Assembly (NCBI GenBank): GCA_017643925.1
Contig: JAEPML010000026.1
Span: 1 to 57,704 of the forward strand
DNA from: Roseibium sp.
Lineage (GTDB): Bacteria > Pseudomonadota > Alphaproteobacteria > Rhizobiales > Stappiaceae
DNA: 57,704 bases
Reading direction: 5' to 3'
Shown here: positions 16,765 to 25,461 of the stretch, piece by piece
Numbering within the stretch: position 1 is the first letter of the stretch
How the letters are laid out: the number at the start of each line of letters is the position of its first letter
Notes under the pieces: generated by a model
The model's input: the letters and a program-made list of their open reading frames with translations, nothing else
Database searches by the model: none
Told to the model about the DNA's origin: nothing
Translations under genes and position numbers: made by a program

Positions 16765-16854
16765 GGAGAGGTGGCCGAGTGGTCGAAGGCGCTCCCCTGC
16801 TAAGGGAGTAGGCCCGGAAGGGTCTCGAGGGTTCGAATCCCTTCCTCTCCGCCA
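16765..16854 (+). tRNA. tRNA-Ser (anticodon GCT)
   Basis: The 90-base gene has acceptor ggagagg paired with cctctcc, discriminator G and encoded CCA (16852-16854). The anticodon stem ctccc/gggag carries loop ctgctaa with anticodon GCT at 16799-16801. A long variable arm (taggcccggaagggtct) and T-loop gttcgaatc confirm a class II serine tRNA. It reads AGC/AGU codons. It marks the right border of the accessory region. Confidence 0.97.
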
Positions 16855-17013
16855 TCTTCCCTCAGGATCAAGTTCCTTAAATCTGTTTGATACGCGTTTT
16901 GTCACGGAAACCTGAGGTTTCTGTTGTCTTGCCTCCCATTGGGGCGTCCGATTGCGTTCAGCAGTATGTTGAGATGGAATATTTCTGGCGGCACCGTGAA
17001 AAGCAATAATCAC

Positions 17014-17217
17014 TCACCGTTTCCTGCGTTGTCTCTCCAACGCTGACCGGACAATGGCGACGGTAAGCGGCCATGCGGCAGAAAAAGCGGCGGCTGCTGT
17101 AACACGTTGCAAACTGATGCGATTTTTGAAGGCAAGTTCAATCAGCGTCAGCAGCATGAACCCCATGGCAACAAGCCAGTAAAAGGTTGCTCCAGCATTC
17201 AACACCAAACATGCCAA
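17014..17217 (-). CDS. Small hydrophobic membrane protein
   Basis: A 67-residue frame with two predicted membrane helices (NAGATFYWLVAMGFMLLTLI and VTAAAAFSAAWPLTVAIV) and a basic Arg/Lys tail. No family is recognised. It lies between the tRNA and the polysaccharide locus with no visible partner. The regular hydrophobicity and basic ends support a real protein, but no strong ribosome site is evident. Confidence 0.45.
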   Translation of the reverse strand: MACLVLNAGATFYWLVAMGFMLLTLIELAFKNRISLQRVTAAAAFSAAWPLTVAIVRSALERQRRKR

Positions 17218-17380
17218 CCGTTCCGCCCCTAATCGATAAAATTTTATCTAAATTCGAAGTAACAGAAATTCCGACCCTGCGTAAGGTGTGTCGGGAATTT
17301 CTGCAAGTTAGAGTTAACGGCTGTGCGTGGGCGAAGAGTGGATCGGGTGGAAAGAATATTCCTGATCGGGGGTAGTAAAA

Positions 17381-19204
17381 TCAGGGCAGAAATCTGCTTG
17401 CGCGATAGACAACAGCTTCCTCGTTTGAAAACACCAACTGGAAATCGGGGGTTTGTGCGAGCGCGGTTACGAGCTCATCCAGGGCACCTTCCGGCATCTT
17501 GCCGAGTGCCTCGACATAAGCCCGCTGGCTCCTGGTCACGATGACGTAACCGTCCTTCCAATTGGGTTCCCGAAACCAGCGGCTCAAGACGGCAGCGGGG
17601 TCCGCAAGGATCTTTGCAACTTCCTCCGGACGTTCGTTGGCGATGGGCAGATAGGTAAAGTTTTCGTAGTTGGAGAATTGGGAGGGATAGCTGCGCGCAC
17701 CCTCCACGAGAAGCGTTCCAGGGCCCGCTTGCGCATAGACCCAGTAGGCCGCAGCAACCTCTTGCCCGGAAAAGCGGTACTGTCTGTCCTTGCCGTTGTT
17801 CGCCAGAAGAAATCCAGCGGTCAGAAACATGCTGGTGACGGCAAATACAACGGAGACAGCAGTCCCACGTCCCGAATTCCGCGACACGAAAAACAGGCAG
17901 GCTGCAAAGAAGGCCAGGAACGGGAGACAGAAAAGGTAAATCCGGAAGATAGCCTCGCCGCCATATGAGGTCACGAGCATGACCGGGAAAGGGGCGGCCA
18001 ACAGGGCGCAGACAACCCCATCCCGGTAGCCTGCACGAAGCCGTCTCAGCCAACCGAGAACCGCCATCAGCCCGACCAGGGCCGACAAGATCCTGCCCGA
18101 CCAAGTCACGATTGCAACTTCGGAACTGACCTTGGCCGTGTTGACGAGTTTGCCCGTGACGCCTTCCAGCGTGTCGCCAAGAGAAGCGACTTCTGCAGGA
18201 AGATGCATGGCCGTGAATGGAGCGGCCGGATAGACAATCCAAAACGCAACGCCAAGTCCGGCAAGCACCGGGTAGCCAATGCTCAGGGGCGTCATCACCG
18301 ACAGCGCCGCCAGAGAACAGATCAGCAAGAGCGGCGTCAACTGGTGGGAAGCAACAATGATCATGATGCTGGCGAAGACGGCCAGTGTTGCCAGTATGCG
18401 GAGAACGGGCTGCACCTGGCGCTGGCGCGATGTATAGCTGGTGAACATGACGCGGAATTCGCGCAGCATCCTGCCGACACCAGAATGGGACCTGCTCCCC
18501 TGCGGCATGAGCGGACCGAGACACAACGCCAATACCGCGAGGTAAAAAATGTAGGCAAAGGCCTGCGGTGAAAAATAGTCTTGGCCCACCCAGTTTGCGC
18601 AAAGGAAAATCCAGACAGCGGCCCATTGCAGCCTGCGATCATCGGTAAAGCTCCTGAAGATGAACTTCAGCAGCACAATGAAGATCAGGCTCGAGATTAC
18701 CGAGAAGAAGCGCGCCAGGTCTGCAACCTGCAGCGGGCCAAGGTTGAACCAGTCTGCGAACAGGGCGAAAAACCGGAAGAAGCCGGACCAGTTGTGATAA
18801 GCCGCGAGGAACGGAGCGGTCGGATCTACCGTTCCGTGGCGCTGGATGTAGTCGACGATCCCGATATGTTTCCAGGCCCAGGAGTAACGGAGCGTGCCAT
18901 AGACGATGGCAGGTGTGGTATGCAACAGGATAACGAGCGCGACCAGAGACGCCGGACGCAGCAGGGCCACGCGGGAGAGCGGGTGGAGACTTGCCGCAAA
19001 GGCGGAAATCACGAGTACAAGCGCCGTCCAGTACTGCGCCGGCAGAATTGAGACCAGCCCGAGGTCGTCCAGGTCAGCCGGGTCCGCAAGAGGCAGGGCA
19101 AACAGCCAGAGAAAGATCGCGGCCGCAAGACTTGCGGCGATTGCCACGTCCAGCTTACCGGCACTGAGCAGGCTGCTGCCCCTGGCCTGATCATTCAACG
19201 CCAA
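17381..19204 (-). CDS. Large polytopic membrane protein of polysaccharide locus
   Basis: This 607-residue protein has about 12-14 membrane helices and a ~120-residue soluble C-terminus. Motif-like segments HNWSGFFRFFALFADWF and WVGQDYFSPQAFAYIFYL recall large GT-C/Wzy-like membrane proteins that handle lipid-linked sugars, but no diagnostic motif assigns a reaction. It is the last gene of a leftward operon with a FemAB-like protein, a GH16 glycanase and a flippase, only 13 bases after the flippase stop. It starts with TTG behind an aaggga ribosome site. A polymerase or GT-C transferase role in the same polymer pathway is the likeliest guess. Confidence 0.6.
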   Translation of the reverse strand: MALNDQARGSSLLSAGKLDVAIAASLAAAIFLWLFALPLADPADLDDLGLVSILPAQYWTALVLVISAFAASLHPLSRVALLRPASLVALVILLHTTPAIVYGTLRYSWAWKHIGIVDYIQRHGTVDPTAPFLAAYHNWSGFFRFFALFADWFNLGPLQVADLARFFSVISSLIFIVLLKFIFRSFTDDRRLQWAAVWIFLCANWVGQDYFSPQAFAYIFYLAVLALCLGPLMPQGSRSHSGVGRMLREFRVMFTSYTSRQRQVQPVLRILATLAVFASIMIIVASHQLTPLLLICSLAALSVMTPLSIGYPVLAGLGVAFWIVYPAAPFTAMHLPAEVASLGDTLEGVTGKLVNTAKVSSEVAIVTWSGRILSALVGLMAVLGWLRRLRAGYRDGVVCALLAAPFPVMLVTSYGGEAIFRIYLFCLPFLAFFAACLFFVSRNSGRGTAVSVVFAVTSMFLTAGFLLANNGKDRQYRFSGQEVAAAYWVYAQAGPGTLLVEGARSYPSQFSNYENFTYLPIANERPEEVAKILADPAAVLSRWFREPNWKDGYVIVTRSQRAYVEALGKMPEGALDELVTALAQTPDFQLVFSNEEAVVYRASRFLP

Positions 19205-19217
19205 TGTGCTGATCCCT

Positions 19218-21653
19218 TCAGATCGACAGGAGCCTGTCGCGTTTCAACGCTATCAGCACCCAGTCGAGATTCGCTGCGATCCAGAACCGATTCTTGGCGT
19301 ATCGCTCGGACTTGTTCAAGTTGGCAGCCAGGTGGTTTATCCAGGTCAACAGGATCAGGGGCCTTTGAGCGGACTGTGTGAACTCACCCTCTTCGGTCGC
19401 TGCCTCGCCGAGGAGACGCCGTTCATCGTCAGACCATCCGTTTTTCAGAACGTCCCGAACGACAGGGCCGAGGTCTTCACCGCTCCTCAAAACCCGCGTT
19501 GCAAGCAAGAGGTGATAGAGATCGTATTGCCCTGGGCCGTCGTCCTGGGAATTGTCCCAATCAATCAGCCCGGATAGGGCGTAATCCTCTGGCTCGTCCC
19601 CGGTGGACGTGAAAAGAATGTTGCCAGGCGCAAGGTCTCCGTGAGTTCGGCCAAGCAGCAGCTTCCTGTGTTGAAGATATCCGACCAGCATCTCACGAAC
19701 CAGACCAAGTGCTTCCCGCCGCTGGTCTGCGGACAAAAGACCGGATTGCAGGTCATCAAGGCTTTCAAGAGGATGGTCAATCCACTGCGAAATCCAATCT
19801 TCCTGGATTTTTGTCGTCGACCCGGTCGACCGGTGAAGATCAGCAATGGTCACGAACACTTCGGCCAGACGTGTTCGAGGGTTTCCAGCTGCCAGCAACT
19901 TGCTTCCGTCTCGGCCTGGCACGCCGCTTTCGAGCGACCATTGAATATCTGCGGTCGATCCTTTGTCGACCAGCCTCGGAAACAGATGTTGATACTGCGA
20001 AACCCTGGAGTCCTTGTTCAGGTCTTCGAGCACATGTTCGTTCCGCCTGAGCGACGCAGCACCCTTTCCGGAAGTGGTTGCCTTCAAGACAAATTTCGTA
20101 GCCTGGTCTTTGCCAGGCTGTGTGGATTGCGCCAACTGATACAGCACCACGGAAACATCGCTCAAAGATCCTCCAAGGGGCCGGGTTTGCAGGTCCCTTA
20201 ACTCGGCGTAGTGCGTCGCTTCGGCCGGCAGTTTGAACGCAATCTCCTTGTTGTCCTCCGCAAGTCCCAGAGCACGCTTGGCAGCCTGAACTGTCTGACC
20301 GGCGGAAGCGACGATGGTCAGAGCCCATTCCCCCACAGACAGGAGCCCATGTGTCCACACATGGACGGCGACAATGCCGACTGCGACAAATCCGTGAGCG
20401 CAGAGCCAGGCAATTGCGACACCGGATGCCCCCATGCCTTGAGCCAAAACGGCACATACAGCGCAAAAGACCAGCAGGGTTGCCAGCTGGACCACCGCGA
20501 CTTTGCGCGTTTCTCCGGTGACCCGGGCTGCGGCGATGAATATGGTCGTCACCGCCCACGGAATGCAGGACAGAACGAGAATACGGAGAAGGGCCGTGCC
20601 GTCCGCCGCGTAAACCGGACCAAAAAGCCTCATCAGGAGTGGCGCCGCAACGACCACGAAGACCACACCGGCGCTGACGAGCGGCAAGGTATGACAGACG
20701 GTGTCGGAAACCAGTCTGCGAAGGCGTGCGCGATTTGCAGCACCTTCGGCCACCAGCGACATGCTCATGGAACGACCGACGAGATAGATTGAGTACGTGA
20801 AAGTCCAGGCAATGTAGTAGACCGCATTGGCAGCTTCCCCGGCCACCGACAGAACAATCAGGGGTGCCAATCCGAAGGCGGCAGCAAGGGCAAGACTTCC
20901 CGCATAATCCCAGCCCAGAAATCGCGAGACGGTGCCGAGGTCGGGGGCCTTTCCTTCGCTGGCCGGTCGAGAGGCGTTTTTGAAGATGATCCAGCTGACG
21001 ATGGCGACAGCCGGAAGCAAGGGCAGCGTCCAGGCATAGAAAATCCCGCCCGGAACGGGCAGGGCCCAAAGCGCGAGGACCGCCAGAAGGGCAATCTTTA
21101 CGGTCGAATACAGCGCATTTTCAATGGGAACGATGACCGATTTGCGCAGCCCGGCCAGTGCAGTGTCTTGGAGTGCGAAGATGGTCCAGATCACGGTGGA
21201 ACAAACAAACCACAGGATGGCCTGGGGATTCTCCGCCAGGACCTTGAGCGGTGGAGCGAGCGTGCCGACGCCAAAGGCAAACACGGTTGCCGCAATGGCT
21301 GCCAGAACGGCGGCTGCCAGGTAGACCCTGCGGACAAGAGCGCTCCTGTCGGCGCCAGCCGTCGGCAGAAACCGGTTGAGGACCGAGCCCAGGTTCATCT
21401 GGGCGAAATAACCGATCGTTGTCATCGAGGAGATCAGCGCCGCGCCGAACCCGACTTCTTCCGGGGTGAACAAGCGTGTTGCCACCATCCAGAAGACCAC
21501 GCCGAGTATGGACGTCAGACCCGCGCTTGCGATCAGCGAATACCCGTTCAACAACAGGGGGCTGGATCGCAGGCCGCGAATGACCGCGTGATCCGCCAGC
21601 CTGCGCCTCATCGGAAACATGTCCGGACTGTTTTGTGAGTGTTCAAGGGTCAC
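19218..21653 (-). CDS. Wzx-type flippase fused to APH-type kinase domain
   Basis: This 811-residue protein has two parts. Residues about 30-460 carry 12-14 membrane helices in the pattern of polysaccharide flippases (MATE/MOP superfamily): GVVFWMVATRLFTPEEVGFG and QMNLGSVLNRFLPTAG are typical. Residues about 490-811 form an aminoglycoside-phosphotransferase/protein-kinase-like domain with catalytic loop HGDLAPGN (671-678) and metal-binding LIDWDN (D698). A fusion of a lipid-linked-sugar flippase with a small-molecule kinase is unusual; the kinase may phosphorylate a sugar or lipid or gate export. The GTG start overlaps the GH16 stop by 4 bases (GTGA). Confidence 0.8.
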   Translation of the reverse strand: MTLEHSQNSPDMFPMRRRLADHAVIRGLRSSPLLLNGYSLIASAGLTSILGVVFWMVATRLFTPEEVGFGAALISSMTTIGYFAQMNLGSVLNRFLPTAGADRSALVRRVYLAAAVLAAIAATVFAFGVGTLAPPLKVLAENPQAILWFVCSTVIWTIFALQDTALAGLRKSVIVPIENALYSTVKIALLAVLALWALPVPGGIFYAWTLPLLPAVAIVSWIIFKNASRPASEGKAPDLGTVSRFLGWDYAGSLALAAAFGLAPLIVLSVAGEAANAVYYIAWTFTYSIYLVGRSMSMSLVAEGAANRARLRRLVSDTVCHTLPLVSAGVVFVVVAAPLLMRLFGPVYAADGTALLRILVLSCIPWAVTTIFIAAARVTGETRKVAVVQLATLLVFCAVCAVLAQGMGASGVAIAWLCAHGFVAVGIVAVHVWTHGLLSVGEWALTIVASAGQTVQAAKRALGLAEDNKEIAFKLPAEATHYAELRDLQTRPLGGSLSDVSVVLYQLAQSTQPGKDQATKFVLKATTSGKGAASLRRNEHVLEDLNKDSRVSQYQHLFPRLVDKGSTADIQWSLESGVPGRDGSKLLAAGNPRTRLAEVFVTIADLHRSTGSTTKIQEDWISQWIDHPLESLDDLQSGLLSADQRREALGLVREMLVGYLQHRKLLLGRTHGDLAPGNILFTSTGDEPEDYALSGLIDWDNSQDDGPGQYDLYHLLLATRVLRSGEDLGPVVRDVLKNGWSDDERRLLGEAATEEGEFTQSAQRPLILLTWINHLAANLNKSERYAKNRFWIAANLDWVLIALKRDRLLSI

Positions 21654-22492
21654 AGGCGCAACTTCTGCCAGGCGCGTACATAGTCGACTTTCATCTCCGC
21701 CGGAAAGACGGTGGTTTCATCCGGATCGCCGGGCCAGTTTCCACCGACGGCCAGATTGAGGATCATGTAGAGTGGTTCGTTGGGTATGCGGCTCGTATCC
21801 TCGTGCCGCCACATCTCCTTGCCGTCGAGATACCAGACAATTGCTTCCGGGCTCCACTCAACCCCGTAGACGTGCCAATCTGCCGAGAGGTCAGAAACCC
21901 TGACTTCATGGCCGACATTCCGGCTGTCCCCGTTTTCGTTCCGATAATGGAAGTGAAGTTCGAGCACATCCGGTCGGTGACCGAGCAGTTCCATGATGTC
22001 GATTTCAGGCTTGGATTCTCGCGTCGACGGGAGCATCCAGAACGCCGGCCACAACCCCTGACCGGAAGGGACCTTGGCCCGCATCTCGAAAAATCCGTAT
22101 GTGCTTTCAAAACGCGTCTCTGACGGGTCTTCCTCGTAATAGCGACCTGTTGTCACCATGCCGGATGTGTAATCGAATATCCGTCCTTCCCAACCGGGAA
22201 CCTGTTCCGGTCTTGCAGTCAAAATCAGGGTCCCGTCCCTTACCGAAACGTTGTCGGGCAAGTACCACTGGAGTTCATTGTTGCCGAGATTTGTGCAGCC
22301 GTTCTTGTCCCACCAGTAGCATGTCGTCCAGCGCTTGAGATCGAGTTCAGGACCCGTAAATTCGTCTTCGAACACGAGAAAGTAGGCGCCGTCAACACCG
22401 TGTGGTTTTGCCGTTTCGGCATTAGCGGACGTTGCCGCAAACGCGACCGAAAGACACGCTGGAGCAATGAGATGTTTCAGGTAGCCGCTCAT
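21650..22492 (-). CDS. Secreted GH16 family beta-glycanase
   Basis: This 280-residue protein has a signal peptide (about 1-25, ending TSANA) and a GH16 beta-sandwich. The catalytic motif is intact: EIDIMELLG with nucleophile Glu163, Asp165 and acid/base Glu168. WWDKNGCTNLGNNELQWY and the MILNLAVGGNWPG end are also typical of laminarinase/licheninase-type GH16 enzymes. In EPS operons such enzymes trim the nascent polymer, as ExoK does for succinoglycan, which suggests the polymer contains beta-1,3 or beta-1,4 glucosyl or galactosyl bonds. Start ATG 22492 is chosen because AAGGA lies 8 bases upstream and a clean signal peptide follows; ATG 22501 is an alternative inside the preceding gene. Confidence 0.9.
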   Translation of the reverse strand: MSGYLKHLIAPACLSVAFAATSANAETAKPHGVDGAYFLVFEDEFTGPELDLKRWTTCYWWDKNGCTNLGNNELQWYLPDNVSVRDGTLILTARPEQVPGWEGRIFDYTSGMVTTGRYYEEDPSETRFESTYGFFEMRAKVPSGQGLWPAFWMLPSTRESKPEIDIMELLGHRPDVLELHFHYRNENGDSRNVGHEVRVSDLSADWHVYGVEWSPEAIVWYLDGKEMWRHEDTSRIPNEPLYMILNLAVGGNWPGDPDETTVFPAEMKVDYVRAWQKLRL

Positions 22493-22493
22493 C

Positions 22494-23564
22494 TCACGCA
22501 TCCTTGAACCCAATTGCTTTTTTGACGACTGCACGCAATTTCCTGTCGGCGGACAGAAGAGGAATACGCTCATGGACGTATTCCGCATATGGTCTGCTTT
22601 CGGCCCCAAAACTTGACTTGAATTGTGCAAGTGAGGTCGAGCTTCCGGTTTCTCCCATGTGATAGTGTCGGCAGCCGGCTTTGCACGCGGCCTCAATTGC
22701 GCTGGCGTGCAACAGATGATTGGCATAGGTGTTGCCGATCAGGCGTTTGTCCATTGCGCCACGCGTATAGTGGGCGTTCCGATCCATGAGCACCATGATC
22801 CCGGCAACGGGCTGATCGTTTCGATATGCAAGCCAGAATGTGACAAGTCCGCCGGTGTTTTGGGCAAAGGCCCTGAATTTCGCCTTCGGGTCCCGCACCT
22901 TTGCTCTCAGGCCGGCCAACCACGCAAATTCATTCTGTTTGCCCGCCCATCTTTGGACGGACTGCCGAAAGAGGCCATCAAAATCCGAGATCAGGTCTTC
23001 ATTTCGACCGGAAACTATTGTTATGCCGGCCTTTCCGGCCCTGCGGATCTTGCTGCGGGTCTTGCCAGGAAACCTGTTGGTCCAGACAGCGTCATAGCCG
23101 CCTGAAAGGTCGAGAACATGGGCGTTGCGCGCGACCGGGGTCCAACGCGTTCCGACGGCTGCTTCTGACCAGAGATCGCCATGCAGCGGATTGGGTCTGA
23201 TTTTTACTGCAGCTCCGGAAAGCTGCTCGAGATCATTCAAGACTGTACGCAGATGCCTCGCCGTCAAGGGGGCGTCAGACACCAGTCCGCCAAATCCCCA
23301 GGCCGGAGGGGGGGAGCTGAAGACGCTCAGCAAGTCGGGTCCAAGACGAGATCTGTAGAGGGGCAGATAGGCGCTCATGCCATCGGCAAATCGGTAGCAC
23401 CTGCTGGCATCAACAAACCTTCCGTCCCCAACGATAGAGCTGCTCCAGTCAGCAGATTGACTGGGCATGACCGTTTTGTCAGCCCGGTAGATGGCTTCCC
23501 GGGCCGTGTCGGAAATGGTGTTCGTGACATCAACCGGTATCGTCATAGCAACCCGGTCCAGCAT
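22494..23564 (-). CDS. FemAB/GNAT-like acyltransferase (Acetyltransf_6 type)
   Basis: This protein of about 356 residues has the double GNAT layout of FemAB-like/CelD-like proteins of polysaccharide loci: TRSKIRRAGKAGITIVSG in the linker, WLAYRNDQPVAGIMVLMDRN in the second GNAT core and GCRHYHMGETGSSTSLAQFK near the end, where FKSSFGAE is the usual hallmark. It is cytoplasmic and probably adds an acyl or aminoacyl group to a lipid-linked sugar. Start ATG 23564 follows AAGGAG at good spacing; the GTG at 23570 is less likely. It is the first gene of the leftward operon. Confidence 0.75.
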   Translation of the reverse strand: MLDRVAMTIPVDVTNTISDTAREAIYRADKTVMPSQSADWSSSIVGDGRFVDASRCYRFADGMSAYLPLYRSRLGPDLLSVFSSPPPAWGFGGLVSDAPLTARHLRTVLNDLEQLSGAAVKIRPNPLHGDLWSEAAVGTRWTPVARNAHVLDLSGGYDAVWTNRFPGKTRSKIRRAGKAGITIVSGRNEDLISDFDGLFRQSVQRWAGKQNEFAWLAGLRAKVRDPKAKFRAFAQNTGGLVTFWLAYRNDQPVAGIMVLMDRNAHYTRGAMDKRLIGNTYANHLLHASAIEAACKAGCRHYHMGETGSSTSLAQFKSSFGAESRPYAEYVHERIPLLSADRKLRAVVKKAIGFKDA

Positions 23565-23706
23565 TACCACACTCCTTGTTAGAAACCGCTTATTTAGCGG
23601 CCTGTAGCATGATTAATAGACTGTGTATTGGTTAACTTTGATACGTGATTAACGCAGACGTCTGGTGCGCTCCTTGGTAAATACTGCAGTTGAACGGAGA
23701 TTCACC

Positions 23707-24801
23707 ATGGCGCTCCTGCTGGTGAACAATCCCGGGAAACGAACCAGAAACACAATGGCTTGGTGGACGAACATAGTTGCAATGGCATTGAGGTCATTGG
23801 TTCTGATTGCCATGCTCATCGCTCCGGCAATGGCGCAGGACGGGACGGATGCGCGCGCGCAGATCATTGTTGCACCGCTTGAGGATGCGCAGCTCAATGA
23901 TGTTCTCACGCGTCACCTGACACTCCCCGAGTTCCTGGATGTTGGGGCCAGGTCGCGGGACGAGTGGTTGGCATCCGTAAAACTGGAAGCCACGAAACTG
24001 GAAGCATTGCTGCAAGGGTATGGTTACCTGGAGGCAACGGTCGACGTCACTGTGGCCGACGGTTCACCGGAAACGGTCCTGATGACGCCAGTGCCCGGTT
24101 CACTTTACAAGATTGGTTGGATCAGGGTCGACGGTTCGCCGCCGGACGACGACGGAACCGTGAGCAGCTCCCTGAACAGTTTACTCAACGACCGCGTTGG
24201 AAAAGATGCTGACCGGCAGACCCTTGCCGAACTGCGCAGAAGTGTGACCTGGACACTGGGGGAGGCCTCGTTTGCCAATGCCGCCGTTTCGCAACAGGAC
24301 CTCATTCTGGAGCCTGACACGGGAACTGTCGGCATTGTGCTGGCAATTGAGCCCGGCCCGCCAGTTGTGATCGGTGATGTCCGGGTCGAGGGTGCGGCCA
24401 GCAGGAGACTGGACATTGCCCGGAACCTTGTGCCGATCGAGCCCGGAGATCCCTACAGGGCAAGCGTGATCGATGCCATCCAGGCAGACCTGGAAGCGAC
24501 AGGTCTGTTTCGCAGGGTACGAATTTCACTGGCAGGCAAGCCGGACCGGCTCGGGCGGACCACGCTCAGGATCGAGTTGCGTGATGGACCTTCAGATCCT
24601 GTTCAACTCAAAGAAAGCAGCGGTCTTGGTCCGCTCTTGCTTATGATCACCATGTTGCTGGTGGTTTTTCGGGAATGCATTCGCGCGACCCGCTATTGGC
24701 GCAATGTCGCTTTTCGCAGTGTGTTGACGCTGCTGGTTGTCCTGATGACAGCAGCTTCTGGCGTTCTGGTGGTTCAACGGATCGCGGTGTTCCTGTCCTG
24801 A
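23707..24801 (+). CDS. POTRA-domain protein lacking a beta-barrel, C-terminal membrane helices
   Basis: This protein of about 364 residues has a signal or anchor helix (LRSLVLIAMLIAPAMAQDG), then about 260 residues that look like two or three POTRA repeats of the TamA/BamA kind: LEALLQGYGYLEATVDVTVA, VPGSLYKIGWIRVDG and a third block with PGDPYRASVIDAIQADLEAT plus LFRRVRI. Where TamA continues into a 16-strand outer-membrane barrel, this protein instead ends with two hydrophobic helices (PLLLMITMLLVVFRECI and VLTLLVVLMTAASGVLVVQ). It therefore seems anchored in the inner membrane with POTRA domains in the periplasm. ATG 23707 follows a cggag site; GTG 23665 is an alternative. Confidence 0.65.
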   Translation: MALLLVNNPGKRTRNTMAWWTNIVAMALRSLVLIAMLIAPAMAQDGTDARAQIIVAPLEDAQLNDVLTRHLTLPEFLDVGARSRDEWLASVKLEATKLEALLQGYGYLEATVDVTVADGSPETVLMTPVPGSLYKIGWIRVDGSPPDDDGTVSSSLNSLLNDRVGKDADRQTLAELRRSVTWTLGEASFANAAVSQQDLILEPDTGTVGIVLAIEPGPPVVIGDVRVEGAASRRLDIARNLVPIEPGDPYRASVIDAIQADLEATGLFRRVRISLAGKPDRLGRTTLRIELRDGPSDPVQLKESSGLGPLLLMITMLLVVFRECIRATRYWRNVAFRSVLTLLVVLMTAASGVLVVQRIAVFLS

Positions 24802-24926
24802 AATGGAACATTGAACCTGCAGCGGTCATCACCGCACAACGGCGCGTTCAAGAGGTGACCCTGCAACGGAGCCGACAAATTCGCGTGAGGCAGCCTTTAC
24901 GCTGATACGCAGCGCCGGGCGACGTG

Positions 24927-25301
24927 TCAGTTCAGCTTGCCAAACTGGATCGTCCCGGCGACAAAATCAGAAGCATCCTTGTCACGGGCCTTCATTCCCG
25001 AGGCAATAACCTCGTTCATCTGCGCCTTGAGATGCAGCAGTTCGGAACGGGCTTTTGCAACATTTGCCTCGCCTTCCGGCAATCCTGCAGTTGCGTCCTG
25101 CTGAGCCTGTGCCAGATCCTTTTCGGCCTGCTGCCAAGCTTCGGTCAGTCGAAACCACTCCGCCAGAACTTTCTTGCTTTTAGTCTCGTCCACGAAGTTC
25201 TTCCTTCGTCCGAAGTGACCCGGCTTCCGGGTTTGAGAAGACCGGATCAAGTCCGGATGCCGAGCTTCCACCCGTTGTTTCGTCCAATCAATATTAGTCA
25301 A
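24927..25301 (-). CDS. Hypothetical helical protein
   Basis: A 124-residue, strongly charged and helical protein with no signal peptide. Residues about 45-110 (EWFRLTEAWQQAEKDLAQAQ and following) are likely coiled coil. No family is recognised. It sits alone on the minus strand between the POTRA gene and the DPM1-like transferase gene, whose promoters would lie on either side. Confidence 0.45.
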   Translation of the reverse strand: MTNIDWTKQRVEARHPDLIRSSQTRKPGHFGRRKNFVDETKSKKVLAEWFRLTEAWQQAEKDLAQAQQDATAGLPEGEANVAKARSELLHLKAQMNEVIASGMKARDKDASDFVAGTIQFGKLN

Positions 25302-25461
25302 TTATGACATTAACGTTAATTAAATGAAAAGCTTTCCGGCGCGTTACCCAACGCTCATATTAAAACAAAATTAAAATTTGAAGAAAATGCGAGAGACGCT
25401 GCAAGTACGTCTCCACGAAACAACAAACTCCTTCTTTGGGCTGTGTACGATTGGTGAAAAA

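Noticed and set aside
17475..18626. 383-codon minus-strand frame inside the polytopic membrane protein gene
   Set aside because: Shadow frame of the 607-residue gene on the same strand; Arg/Cys/His-rich and low complexity.
19840..21069. 409-codon minus-strand frame inside the flippase-kinase gene
   Set aside because: Out-of-frame shadow; typical Arg-rich GC-driven composition without motifs.
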